43,232 bases of DNA from a virus. The translations under genes and the position numbers were made by a program. Below, one piece after another: positions 4,594-11,787 of this stretch. The notes beneath the pieces were generated by a model. It was not told the DNA's origin, did no database searches, and saw nothing but the letters and a program-made list of their open reading frames with translations. Location of the stretch: positions 1-43,232 of IMG/VR virus record IMGVR_UViG_3300025086_000063; one strand, written 5' to 3'. Numbering within the stretch: the stretch's first letter is position 1; each line of letters starts with the position of its first letter.

Positions 4594-5514
4594 ATGAAAC
4601 TTAAAGAAAGTGAACTTGAAACACCAGAGCATATCATATCGTTAGCAACATCAGGTATGTTAATCTCAACTGATGTAGGGTTGTGGAGTGCTACTAAGCA
4701 AGACCAAGTTATTTCTAACGAAGTAACGACAAACAAAAAAGCTCAAGCAAACGCAGGTAGATTTATTAAACACCTGTTAGCAGGGAATGTGCAACATAAA
4801 GACCTAAAGAACTACCGACAGGAGATATATAATTGGAGGAAGAAAAGAACCTTTCGCTGGAATAATTCACAAGACTATCTACTATCAATAGACTTAGAAA
4901 ACTTTATGAAAGAATGGCACAAACACAAAGCAGAGTACGACAGATTGGTAGATAATTTCTGTAAAAATTACAGGACTTATGTCAGTAAAATGGCATTTGA
5001 AATGGGTGATATGTATGACAGAAACGACTATCCACATGTTGATGAAGTTAGGAAAAAGTTTGGTTGTGAACTCTATGTATCAGAAGTGCCAGAGGGCGAC
5101 CCTCGTTGTCAGATAAGTTACGACTTGGCGAATGACCTTAAAGATAATCTTAGCCGACAGCACAAGGAAAAAATAAATTCTATTCTATCTCAACAGATAA
5201 ATAGATTGACCGAAGTAATGCAAAGTATATCGCATTGTTGTACCTCGCATGAAGTTAAACTAAAAAATGGTACGAAGACACAAAAGAAACGCAAGATATA
5301 TGATGAAACTTTACAAAAAGCAAAGGACTACTGCAAGTCCTACGCAAACTACGATTTAGCAGACACTAAGGATAATAAGAAACTTAAGTCAGCTATTAAA
5401 CTCTTGGACGATACACTCAATGGAGTAGATAGTAATACTCTTCGTGAGAGTGATATAGTACGAGAGCAAGTCAAGTCAAATGTTGATGAAATACTCAGTA
5501 AATTTGATTTTTAA
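4594..5514 (+). CDS. DUF3150-like partner of the AAA+/VWA pair
   Basis: 306 aa from the ATG at 4594, chosen because ATGGAG lies 7-12 nt upstream. The longer frame from 4558 would start inside the leader palindrome. The N-terminal part has a LISTDVGLWSATKQD segment followed by NAGRFIKHLLAG, which recalls DUF3150 proteins encoded beside MoxR/CobS-type ATPases in phages. The rest is helical and charged, with a Lys-rich linker near residue 220 and a KSNVDEILSKFDF end. It is the first gene of the operon with the ATPase (5554) and VWA protein (6620). By analogy it may be an adaptor or substrate of the ATPase. The DUF assignment is from memory of the pattern and is moderate. Confidence 0.7.
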   Translation: MKLKESELETPEHIISLATSGMLISTDVGLWSATKQDQVISNEVTTNKKAQANAGRFIKHLLAGNVQHKDLKNYRQEIYNWRKKRTFRWNNSQDYLLSIDLENFMKEWHKHKAEYDRLVDNFCKNYRTYVSKMAFEMGDMYDRNDYPHVDEVRKKFGCELYVSEVPEGDPRCQISYDLANDLKDNLSRQHKEKINSILSQQINRLTEVMQSISHCCTSHEVKLKNGTKTQKKRKIYDETLQKAKDYCKSYANYDLADTKDNKKLKSAIKLLDDTLNGVDSNTLRESDIVREQVKSNVDEILSKFDF

Positions 5515-5515
5515 C

Positions 5516-5531
5516 CGTGACATATGTCACG
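5516..5531. promoter_or_regulatory. Leader palindrome copy 7
   Basis: A perfect dyad one base after the stop at 5514 and 22 nt before the ATG at 5554, followed by CAAACAAAACTATGGAGG. The ATG inside the dyad (5524) is in frame with the ATPase and would add ten residues (MSRKQNYGGF), but it lacks a ribosome site. Confidence 0.8.
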
Positions 5532-5553
5532 CAAACAAAACTATGGAGGTTTT

Positions 5554-6609
5554 ATGCAAGCAAGTATTGAAGAACTAAGAACGTTTATCCCTGAGGTTGG
5601 TCATAAGTTAACACCAATCATACAAAGTGAGGCAGGGTGTGGTAAGACAAGTATACTTAAGATGTTGAAAGAAGATTTGGGGGAAGATGAATATGATTAC
5701 ATTTATGTTGATTGTCCTGTAAAAGACTACTCAGATATATGTATGACTATTCCTAACCATGATACCAAATCATTAGAAAGTTATGTTGGTGCATTGTTTA
5801 AGTTAGATAGTCCTAAACGTAAAGTAATACTGCTAGATGAGTTTATGAAAGCACCACAAATGTTGAAGATTATCTTCACTAGACTCATGTTGGAAAGAGA
5901 GGTAGGTGATATAGCTTTACCAGAGGGAAGTATTGTATTTGGTACTTCAAACAATCAGTCAGACGGATTGGGTGACAATATGTTAGCTCATGCAGGTAAC
6001 AGAGTGTGTATTGTGCAAATGAAGAAACCAAACGCAGAGGAATGGTTGTATTGGGCGAATGCTAATAACGTTCATCCGTATGTACAAACTTTCGTGCATG
6101 AATATCCAGACTGTTTAGCTAGTTACTTAGACAGTAATCAGAAAGATAATCCATACATCTTTAATCCTAAGAATACTGAGCTATCTTTTGTATCACCTCG
6201 TTCGCTAGAGAAATGCTCTATCATTGTAGAGAAGAGAGATATACTTGGTGAAAACATGACCATGTGTGCATTGGCAGGTACGATTGGTAAAAGTGCAGCT
6301 GCACAATTCTCAGCTATGTTACAACTAGGTGATAGATTACCTAAGTTTGAAGATGTGTTGAAAAATCCAGATAGTATTAAAATTCCTGAAGAAGTATCAG
6401 CACAACTTATACTAATGTTCCAATCAACAAATAAGATAAAAACACAAATGGACTGCTCTAAATTTATGACTTTTGTTCAACGAATACCACAACTAGAAAC
6501 TCAAGCAGTATTTTTTGGTATGGTATTGAAGAATGAGAAAACTAAAATGATTGCATGTCGTAACAAAACAATCACAGATTGGGCAACAGCTAATCACTTT
6601 ATATACTAA
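5554..6609 (+). CDS. MoxR/CobS-type AAA+ ATPase
   Basis: 351 aa. Walker A is SEAGCGKTSIL (GCGKT at about 28-32), Walker B is VILLDEF (Asp95-Glu96) and sensor 1 is FGTSNN (Asn133/134). These are the marks of a MoxR/CobS-class AAA+ ring ATPase. Such ATPases use ATP to remodel complexes together with VWA-domain partners, and in chelatases the pair inserts metal. The start is placed at 5554 behind TATGGAGG. It is followed 10 nt later by the VWA/metallopeptidase gene, the classic pairing. Phage copies are often labelled cobS, but nothing here shows cobalamin chemistry (no large chelatase subunit in the window). A remodelling role on virion or host complexes is equally possible. Confidence 0.85.
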   Translation: MQASIEELRTFIPEVGHKLTPIIQSEAGCGKTSILKMLKEDLGEDEYDYIYVDCPVKDYSDICMTIPNHDTKSLESYVGALFKLDSPKRKVILLDEFMKAPQMLKIIFTRLMLEREVGDIALPEGSIVFGTSNNQSDGLGDNMLAHAGNRVCIVQMKKPNAEEWLYWANANNVHPYVQTFVHEYPDCLASYLDSNQKDNPYIFNPKNTELSFVSPRSLEKCSIIVEKRDILGENMTMCALAGTIGKSAAAQFSAMLQLGDRLPKFEDVLKNPDSIKIPEEVSAQLILMFQSTNKIKTQMDCSKFMTFVQRIPQLETQAVFFGMVLKNEKTKMIACRNKTITDWATANHFIY

Positions 6610-6619
6610 GGAGGAAACT

Positions 6620-7786
6620 ATGAACTACACAGCAGAGCAAAGACTTACGAGGTCACATGTTGCGTTGATGAAACACCCTGAAACTGCACTATACTCAGGT
6701 ATTATTCTTATGGGTAAGAGTACCATAGATGACAATGTTCCAACGGCATACACAGATGGAATAAACAAAGTTTATGGTAGGAAGTTTGTTGATGAACTAG
6801 ATGATGAAGAGCTACGAGCATTGGTACTGCATGAGAACTTACATGTTGCATTAAAGCACATTGATAGGTTTTATAAAGAGTTTAAAGAAGAACCACAACT
6901 CATTAATGCGTCAGCAGATTATGTCGTAAATGATATAATCGTAAATCTAGCCGATAACAATTTTTGTAAACTTCCGAAAGGGGGATTGATTGACAGCAAA
7001 TATCATAATTGGTCAGTGCGACAGGTTTACAATGACTTAAAACAAAAGCAGGATAATGACCCTGATTTTCAACCTGAAGATTCATTAGATGAACATGGAT
7101 TTGGTGAGGGTGAGAATGCAAACATGACACCTAAAAAACAGAAAGAACTTAGTGATGAAATTGACAAAGCATTACGACAGGGTTCACTACTTGCAGGTAA
7201 GTTAGGTGGTAAAACACCAAAAGCTATTGATGAACTATTGAAACCTAAAGTTAATTGGCGAAGTGCATTGAGAGAATTTGTTACATCAATGATGAAAGGT
7301 GGAGATGATTTGACTTGGCGACATTACAACAAGCGACATCTTGCTAATGATATGTATTTACCTAGTATGTTTACTGAGAAATTATCAGAACTTGCTATTG
7401 CATGGGATACATCAGGTTCTATTGGTAATCAAGCGAACGCAGAGTTTGGTGGTGAGATGAAGTCTATATGTGAATTACTCAATCCTGAGAAAGTAAGAAT
7501 ACTATGGTGGGATACTGAGGTTGCAGGTGAGCAAGTATTTACAGAGGGTAACTATGAGGGTATGGAAGATTTACTAAAGCCGAAAGGTGGAGGTGGTACA
7601 AACCCTAATTGTATTCCTAAGTACATCAAAGATAAGAATATTAATGCAACAGCTATGGTTGTATTTACTGATGGTTACTTTTGGAATGATGTGGAGTGGG
7701 ATACAGATATTCCTACACTATGGTTGGTTACTGAAAATGATAAATTGGAAGTACCAAAAGGTAAGATTGTTAAACAATATTTATGA
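6620..7786 (+). CDS. DUF2201-type protein: HExxH domain plus VWA
   Basis: 388 aa from the ATG at 6620, which follows AGGAGG with ideal spacing. The longer frame overlaps the ATPase and has no ribosome site. Residues about 1-120 carry the metallopeptidase-like motif HENLHVALKH (His71, Glu72, His75), then NASADYVVNDII, as in DUF2201. An acidic linker spans about 145-190. The C-terminal VWA domain has an intact MIDAS, AWDTSGSIG (Asp263-x-Ser265-x-Ser267), and a VVFTDG strand. VWA proteins of this type pair with MoxR ATPases, here the gene just upstream. Function: metal-dependent binding partner, possibly a protease-like maturation factor. The HExxH may be structural rather than catalytic. Confidence 0.85.
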   Translation: MNYTAEQRLTRSHVALMKHPETALYSGIILMGKSTIDDNVPTAYTDGINKVYGRKFVDELDDEELRALVLHENLHVALKHIDRFYKEFKEEPQLINASADYVVNDIIVNLADNNFCKLPKGGLIDSKYHNWSVRQVYNDLKQKQDNDPDFQPEDSLDEHGFGEGENANMTPKKQKELSDEIDKALRQGSLLAGKLGGKTPKAIDELLKPKVNWRSALREFVTSMMKGGDDLTWRHYNKRHLANDMYLPSMFTEKLSELAIAWDTSGSIGNQANAEFGGEMKSICELLNPEKVRILWWDTEVAGEQVFTEGNYEGMEDLLKPKGGGGTNPNCIPKYIKDKNINATAMVVFTDGYFWNDVEWDTDIPTLWLVTENDKLEVPKGKIVKQYL

Positions 7787-7799
7787 AATAAAAACAGAC

Positions 7800-7815
7800 C
7801 GTGACATATGTCACA
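7800..7815. promoter_or_regulatory. Leader palindrome copy 8
   Basis: The 14-bp core GTGACATATGTCAC is intact and the outer G is A. It lies 25 nt before the ATG at 7841, within a 38-nt block (7789-7826) identical to 10801-10838. The in-frame internal ATG at 7808 would add MSHNKNYGGFI to the next protein. Confidence 0.8.
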
Positions 7816-7840
7816 CAACAAAAACTATGGAGGTTTTATT

Positions 7841-8713
7841 ATGTTTGAAAGAGTAAAGTTTGAAAAGTTAGAGGATATTCGCAATAACTCTAAACCAATA
7901 AAAGGTAGGAAAGCTGAAGAGTATTACTACTCAAGCAAAAATCATAAAGGTAAATATAGACGAGGTGGTAGGCATTCTATACGACCTGAGTACAATGAGT
8001 ATGGTGTATGTGATAGCTATGTATATATCTATGGGTTGGCAAAGGCAGAAATACTTCGTGTTTATCATAACGATATAGTACAAATGATGAGTGTAGGGCA
8101 AGGTAGACTCATAATGAATGATTTACACGAAGACCGTTCGTGGAGTGTTGGGCATGAGAAATTGAGAGGTGGTCATATACTTCGTCGGTGGTGCTATAAA
8201 GATGAAACACAACGTCGTATATACCCTTTGATAAATGGTATGGCATTTAGTATAGACAGTAATGAACCTGTTACTAAGTATGATGTGCATTGTCGTACTA
8301 TTAATCGTAAGAAAGCTAAAGAGTCATGGGTTGCTAATTATTCAAAATGGTCAGCAGTATTATCTATGATGAAATCTATAGATGATGAAGGAAAAGTGGG
8401 AGAAATGGTAAGAGAGATTCATAAATCACATGGGTTTAAATACCATGATAACTTTCATTGGATAGAATCAAGACCATACAGACCTCTCACACCTGAACAT
8501 ATAGAGGCAGTTAAAAAAGCAAGTAAAGTAAGTGTCTTTGATGAAGTAGTCACTGCTTGTGGTGCATACGACATTCCAGATAATAAGTTATATAAGAGTT
8601 ACTTAAATGAAGTAGATGATAACTTTAATACAAAGATACACCCTTGTGAAGATAAATACTTTCCAACAAACAAACACATTAAAATAGTAATGAGAGAGGT
8701 GAATGATGAGTAA
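7841..8713 (+). CDS. Unknown 290-aa protein after the AAA+/VWA genes
   Basis: The start at 7841 follows TATGGAGGTTTTATT. The frame open from 7808 begins in the leader palindrome and is not favoured. The protein is basic and aromatic-rich, with a Tyr/Lys/Arg-rich N-terminus (EEYYYSSKNHKGKYRRGGRH), a WCYKDETQRR segment and several His and Cys residues spread without a clear zinc pattern. No fold is recognised. Context next to the ATPase/VWA pair suggests a substrate or effector of that module. Its own leader element suggests independent control. It overlaps the next gene by 8-11 nt through a GAGAGGTGAATGATG junction. Confidence 0.75.
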   Translation: MFERVKFEKLEDIRNNSKPIKGRKAEEYYYSSKNHKGKYRRGGRHSIRPEYNEYGVCDSYVYIYGLAKAEILRVYHNDIVQMMSVGQGRLIMNDLHEDRSWSVGHEKLRGGHILRRWCYKDETQRRIYPLINGMAFSIDSNEPVTKYDVHCRTINRKKAKESWVANYSKWSAVLSMMKSIDDEGKVGEMVREIHKSHGFKYHDNFHWIESRPYRPLTPEHIEAVKKASKVSVFDEVVTACGAYDIPDNKLYKSYLNEVDDNFNTKIHPCEDKYFPTNKHIKIVMREVNDE

Positions 8714-8840
8714 AGATATACAAACAATAGATAATTTAATAATGAGTTTATATGATGATTATGAGTCTGAACAAGACAACGCACAAGAAATAATTAGTGC
8801 GTGGGATAATATAAAACAAAAACTAGAGAGAGGTGAATGA
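8706..8840 (+). CDS. Small acidic protein, 44 aa
   Basis: The frame begins MSKDIQTIDNLIMSLYDDYE and ends KLERGE. Two ATGs are in frame (8703, 8706); the second has better spacing to AGAGAGGT. It is acidic and helical. It is joined to both neighbours by the same junction sequence, GAGAGGTGAATGATGAG, in which the stop, the ribosome site and the next start are fused. This strongly supports translation. No family is recognised. The ending KLERGE is shared with the gene that ends at 11293 because the junction cassette is reused. Confidence 0.6.
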   Translation: MSKDIQTIDNLIMSLYDDYESEQDNAQEIISAWDNIKQKLERGE

Positions 8841-9025
8841 TGAGTGAAGAATATACAAAACTTGAAATCATATTAAATAAAGAATGGGATAAATGGAAGA
8901 AAGCAGACAGTGGGGGAGATTGGTTTGAAATAGAACACATGATTATGTCGGATAACTATGGGTACTCATACACAGATGATTGTGAATGGATAAAAGAGGA
9001 GGTGAATGATGAAAACAATAGATAG
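8840..9025 (+). CDS. Small acidic protein, 61 aa
   Basis: It begins MSEEYTKLEIILNKEWDKWK (a second in-frame ATG lies at 8837). It is Trp- and Asp/Glu-rich (GGDWFEIEHMIMSDNYGY, DDCEWIKEEVNDE). Small, acidic and aromatic phage proteins of this sort are frequently DNA mimics or inhibitors of host enzymes, but there is no specific evidence here. It is coupled on both sides through GAGGTGAATGATG junctions and overlaps the next gene. Confidence 0.6.
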   Translation: MSEEYTKLEIILNKEWDKWKKADSGGDWFEIEHMIMSDNYGYSYTDDCEWIKEEVNDENNR

Positions 9026-10079
9026 TAAAAACATATTAGTAAATAAACCGAAAGAACTACAACTTTTTGCACGTGAAATGTGTGGTAAGTTTGATATGCA
9101 GGTACTAAATGATTGTAGAATATATAGTGACGATTATTATGATACAAAATTTTTACCAATGAACTACAAGGCATTTACTAAAGACGAATATTATATAAAA
9201 ACAGCTAAAGATAAAGGTTTAAATACTTATGGTATTATTTTATCTTATGGTCAACTACCTAACGCAGTTATTTGGGTAGAGAAAATTGATGGTGATTTAA
9301 AATATCATTATCACACAGCTATGACTTTAAAAGAAAAAGATAATAGAGGTTATATTTATGCAAAAAGACTAAGTCAACTTATTAAGAAAATAAAAACTCA
9401 TCAAGTGCATGGACGCACTATTGAACCTTTGTCAGATAATAAGCTAATAACTAATCTTACAAATGGATATAATTATAATTTATATGATTCTTTTGAGAAA
9501 TTAATTAGTGGTGATGTAAGAAGAATAAAAGATAAATATAATGATAAGCATTTAAAAGGTAAGGTACTTCATTCGTTACTGAAAGTCTTAGATGATGACA
9601 AAGTCTTTTCTCAGTCAAGTGACTTTTTCTCACATAAAAATAAAGTGCAAGAGGTGTTAAAATATTTTAATGAAGAAAGTGAAAAGATAAAAATTGCTGA
9701 GAATTTAGTACAAGCAAAACTTTTTAAACCTTTTCATTTGTTTATACAATCACGTAATTATAACTCACATGATAGCTGTTATGCTTTACGTGCTAACTTT
9801 TTTGTGGGTGGTAATGATGATAAACCACAACTTTATATTTTTAAAGACAGTACACAATTTTGTAATAGTATAGAGGAATACAAACATTATGATAGTATTC
9901 GTGGTAGACTTACTATGTTTAAGAATGTATATCCCGTCAATCAAAAAATTGGTGAGTTATCAAACTTGATAGAACAAGATGTATATACTTATAAAGGGAA
10001 TAGATATGACGACGCATTGGATATGGGGTATTTGTATTTTGATAAGAATCCAACTAACATATTCTTTATTTTTGAATAA
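9009..10079 (+). CDS. Unknown 356-aa protein
   Basis: The start at 9009 is chosen over 9006 for its six-base spacing from GAGGAGG. The protein is rich in Lys, Tyr, Asn and Asp, with repeated Tyr-rich stretches (YSDDYYDTKFLPMNY, NGYNYNLYDSFEK) and helical segments in the middle. No catalytic motif, cysteine cluster or membrane segment is seen. It is the last gene of the operon starting at 7841, followed by a 67-nt gap with a 9-bp inverted repeat. Base composition is even more AT-rich than its neighbours. Nothing identifies its function. The linkage to the DUF3150/AAA+/VWA genes is the only clue. Confidence 0.75.
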   Translation: MKTIDSKNILVNKPKELQLFAREMCGKFDMQVLNDCRIYSDDYYDTKFLPMNYKAFTKDEYYIKTAKDKGLNTYGIILSYGQLPNAVIWVEKIDGDLKYHYHTAMTLKEKDNRGYIYAKRLSQLIKKIKTHQVHGRTIEPLSDNKLITNLTNGYNYNLYDSFEKLISGDVRRIKDKYNDKHLKGKVLHSLLKVLDDDKVFSQSSDFFSHKNKVQEVLKYFNEESEKIKIAENLVQAKLFKPFHLFIQSRNYNSHDSCYALRANFFVGGNDDKPQLYIFKDSTQFCNSIEEYKHYDSIRGRLTMFKNVYPVNQKIGELSNLIEQDVYTYKGNRYDDALDMGYLYFDKNPTNIFFIFE

Positions 10080-10086
10080 AATCAAG

Positions 10087-10122
10087 AGGTACTTAGATAA
10101 ACAAAACTTTTTTTAAGTGCCT
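10087..10122 (+). other. Inverted repeat with T-rich loop
   Basis: AGGTACTTA (10087-10095) pairs with TAAGTGCCT (10114-10122) with one G-U. The T-run lies in the loop, as at 4405-4443, so this is not a canonical terminator. It sits between the stop at 10079 and the next gene. Confidence 0.35.
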
Positions 10123-10146
10123 TAAATCGCAAATGAGAGAGAAAAA

Positions 10147-10536
10147 TTGGGGTTAGTTTTACCAGAATTTGAATTTGAACCAATAACCTCCAAAGTTAAG
10201 GGAAGTAAGTGTGTGCCAATAGTGTTAGACATGAAAGACATCTACAATGTTTACGTGGCTAAAGATACAACTAGACGATACAAACAAGAACAACTTCCCT
10301 CCTTTATCCTATCTAAAATTATCATAGCTAAAGAACTTAGCATTAATCCTAAACTTAAATCTATTTATTCAATCCCCTCAAAGAACGAACTCTTTACTTG
10401 TCCAGAAGACGGACTTGAAGATGTTTCATGGAAGATATCTGATAGCATATATGTTATAGTCTTGACCAAGCAAGAACTATCTGAACTTAAAGGTACAAGG
10501 ATTGACACCAGAAAAGAAAGTCAAAGAGAAAGTTAA
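10147..10536 (+). CDS. Unknown 129-aa protein, TTG start
   Basis: The frame opens with TTG at 10147 behind GAGAGAG. The nearby ATG at 10133 is out of frame and stops after seven codons. The first in-frame ATG would be at 10231 and would cut off a hydrophobic/acidic N-terminus (LVLPEFEFEPI). It looks like a mixed alpha/beta protein with strand-like VPIVLDM and IYVIVLTK segments. No family is recognised. It overlaps the VRR-NUC gene by 35 nt, so the pair is translated together and may work together in DNA metabolism. Confidence 0.55.
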   Translation: MGLVLPEFEFEPITSKVKGSKCVPIVLDMKDIYNVYVAKDTTRRYKQEQLPSFILSKIIIAKELSINPKLKSIYSIPSKNELFTCPEDGLEDVSWKISDSIYVIVLTKQELSELKGTRIDTRKESQRES

Positions 10537-10798
10537 AAAAATTCTTAAAGAACTCAGCTGTTATTACTGCATGCCTGCAACAGGTGGCTATGGCTCTAGT
10601 GGTGTGCCAGACATCATTGTATCCTATCGTGGTAAATTCATTGGTATTGAATGTAAAGCCAATGGTGGTAAACCAACTGCATTACAAAAGAAACACTTAG
10701 CTGATATAAAAAATTCATTAGGTCAGAGTTTACTTATTGACGAAACAAATGTTGACATGCTAGACTGTTTAATACTTTCAGGCGAAAGTAACATATAA
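10502..10798 (+). CDS. VRR-NUC (PD-(D/E)XK) nuclease
   Basis: A 98-aa single-domain protein with the VRR-NUC signature: YGSSGVPDIIV (PD motif at about residues 36-37), then FIGIECKANGGKPTALQKKHL with the Glu-x-Lys pair. Stand-alone phage VRR-NUC proteins are Holliday-junction or structure-specific endonucleases acting in recombination and replication-intermediate resolution. The size is normal for the family. It starts with TTG at 10502, preceded by AAAGGTACAAGGA, inside the end of the preceding gene. The assignment is from clear motifs; the substrate is inferred from the family. Confidence 0.88.
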   Translation: MTPEKKVKEKVKKILKELSCYYCMPATGGYGSSGVPDIIVSYRGKFIGIECKANGGKPTALQKKHLADIKNSLGQSLLIDETNVDMLDCLILSGESNI

Positions 10799-10811
10799 AC
10801 TAAAAACAGAC

Positions 10812-10827
10812 CGTGACATATGTCACA
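10812..10827. promoter_or_regulatory. Leader palindrome copy 9
   Basis: The 14-bp core is intact and the outer G is A, as in copy 8. It lies 22 nt before the ATG at 10850. It is the most downstream copy seen; none was found in the replication-core or late regions. Confidence 0.8.
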
Positions 10828-10849
10828 CAACAAAAACTGGAGAGACAAT

Positions 10850-11065
10850 ATGAGTAAAGACTATGAGAAAAGAAGTTATACTGTCTACATCACTGCAAAT
10901 TATAAACCTATATCAGTTATGGCATGTAGTAAAGAAGACGCAGAAAAAACTGTACAAGAACATCATGTGTGGGGTGAGCCAACAGATGTGGATATATTAG
11001 CTATTGGAAAGTTTGAATCAAAGCCTGTGGCAACACAAACACGAAAACAAGAAAACAAATGGTAG
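10850..11065 (+). CDS. Small protein, 71 aa, unknown
   Basis: It begins MSKDYEKRSYTVYITANYKP; the start at 10850 follows TGGAGAG. Pattern: strand (SYTVYITAN), strand (PISVMACS), helix (KEDAEKTVQEHH), strand (DVDILAIGKF), then a disordered basic tail (TQTRKQENKW). This is a compact alpha/beta mini-domain of a kind common in phages, without a known family. An in-frame ATG inside the palindrome (10820) would add MSHNKNWRDN but has no ribosome site. It begins the last palindrome-led unit before the replication core. Confidence 0.65.
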   Translation: MSKDYEKRSYTVYITANYKPISVMACSKEDAEKTVQEHHVWGEPTDVDILAIGKFESKPVATQTRKQENKW

Positions 11066-11066
11066 G

Positions 11067-11079
11067 ACAACTGGTATCA
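11067..11079 (-). repeat. TGATACCAGTTAT-like element, reversed copy
   Basis: The minus strand reads TGATACCAGTTGT, matching 12 of 13 bases of the elements at 1188, 2174 and 2289, placed directly after the stop at 11065. It has no GC-rich tail, so it may be a degenerate or chance copy. Confidence 0.35.
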
Positions 11080-11104
11080 AAATACCGAAAGAGGCAAAAC
11101 AAAA

Positions 11105-11293
11105 ATGAAAATACCAACATCATTAAATGATATTATAAAACCAGACTTATATAGCTCTTTAAGTCCAGAAGATAAATTTAAGTTTCTTATGCTATATGCA
11201 CAGCAAAACAAAAACTTAAATAACAATCAACACGAGGCAGTGTTAAAAATGACCGAAGAAGAATTTAAAAAACTAGAGAGAGGTGAGCAATGA
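11105..11293 (+). CDS. Small protein, 62 aa, unknown
   Basis: It begins MKIPTSLNDIIKPDLYSSLS, looks helical, and ends with a charged helix (KMTEEEFKKLERGEQ). The ending arises from the reused AGAGAGGTGA junction that also provides the ribosome site of the next gene. Its own ribosome site is weak (GAGG about 12 nt upstream). No family is recognised. It may bind protein partners through its C-terminal helix. Confidence 0.6.
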   Translation: MKIPTSLNDIIKPDLYSSLSPEDKFKFLMLYAQQNKNLNNNQHEAVLKMTEEEFKKLERGEQ

Positions 11294-11490
11294 GAGATAA
11301 AATAAAAATACCAACAGAAATATGGGTTGAACTATATTCAGAATTGTCAGAGCATATTTTGGAGTTTTCGGCTATTGACTCAGTCTGTGATGAAGATGGT
11401 GAGAGAACCCCAGAGGCAGAAGATAAATTTTGCGGTATTGTTAATGATGTAGAACACATATTAGATATATTTTTTATAAAAGAGAGGTGA
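11290..11490 (+). CDS. Small acidic protein, 66 aa
   Basis: It begins MRDKIKIPTEIWVELYSELS and is strongly acidic in the middle (DSVCDEDGERTPEAEDKF), ending HILDIFFIKER. It overlaps the previous gene by four bases (ATGA) behind AGAGAGGTGAGCA. There are two isolated cysteines and no motif. The antisense frame here (11265-11654) spans two well-spaced sense genes with ribosome sites and is rejected. No family is recognised. Confidence 0.65.
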   Translation: MRDKIKIPTEIWVELYSELSEHILEFSAIDSVCDEDGERTPEAEDKFCGIVNDVEHILDIFFIKER

Positions 11491-11493
11491 AGA

Positions 11494-11787
11494 ATGACTA
11501 AGAAAAAAGACCCAAGAGTAGGCACAGGTAAAAAGCCAAAAGGCTCAGGTAGAAGATTATATACTGATGAAAACCCAAAGGATACAGTTGGGATAAAGTT
11601 TGCAACACCAACAGACGCAAGAGCCACAGTTGCTAAGGTTAAAAAGATAAACAAGCCCTATGCTCGTAAGATACAGATATTAACAGTGGGTGAGCAAAGA
11701 GCAAAGGTCATGGGCAAAACGGAAGTTGCCTCTATATTTAAAAAAGGTAAAGAATCTTTAAAGAAAGCGAGAAAGAAAAATGCCTAG
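11494..11787 (+). CDS. Basic 97-aa protein, probably nucleic-acid binding
   Basis: It begins MTKKKDPRVGTGKKPKGSGR; about a quarter of the residues are Lys or Arg. A flexible basic N-terminus (to about 25) is followed by a core (TVGIKFATPTDARATVAKVK, then KPYARKIQILTVGEQRAKVM) and a basic tail (KKGKESLKKARKKNA). I believe similar short basic proteins occur in marine podovirus contigs, without known function. GAGAGGTGAAGA gives the ribosome site. The charge pattern supports DNA or RNA binding near the replication genes. Confidence 0.7.
   Translation: MTKKKDPRVGTGKKPKGSGRRLYTDENPKDTVGIKFATPTDARATVAKVKKINKPYARKIQILTVGEQRAKVMGKTEVASIFKKGKESLKKARKKNA

Noticed and set aside
5554-7786. Cobalamin cobaltochelatase CobS/CobT
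   Set aside because: The ATPase and VWA motifs match the class, but no CobN or other cobalamin gene is in the window and the HExxH-VWA type is broader; a specific cobalamin role is not supported.
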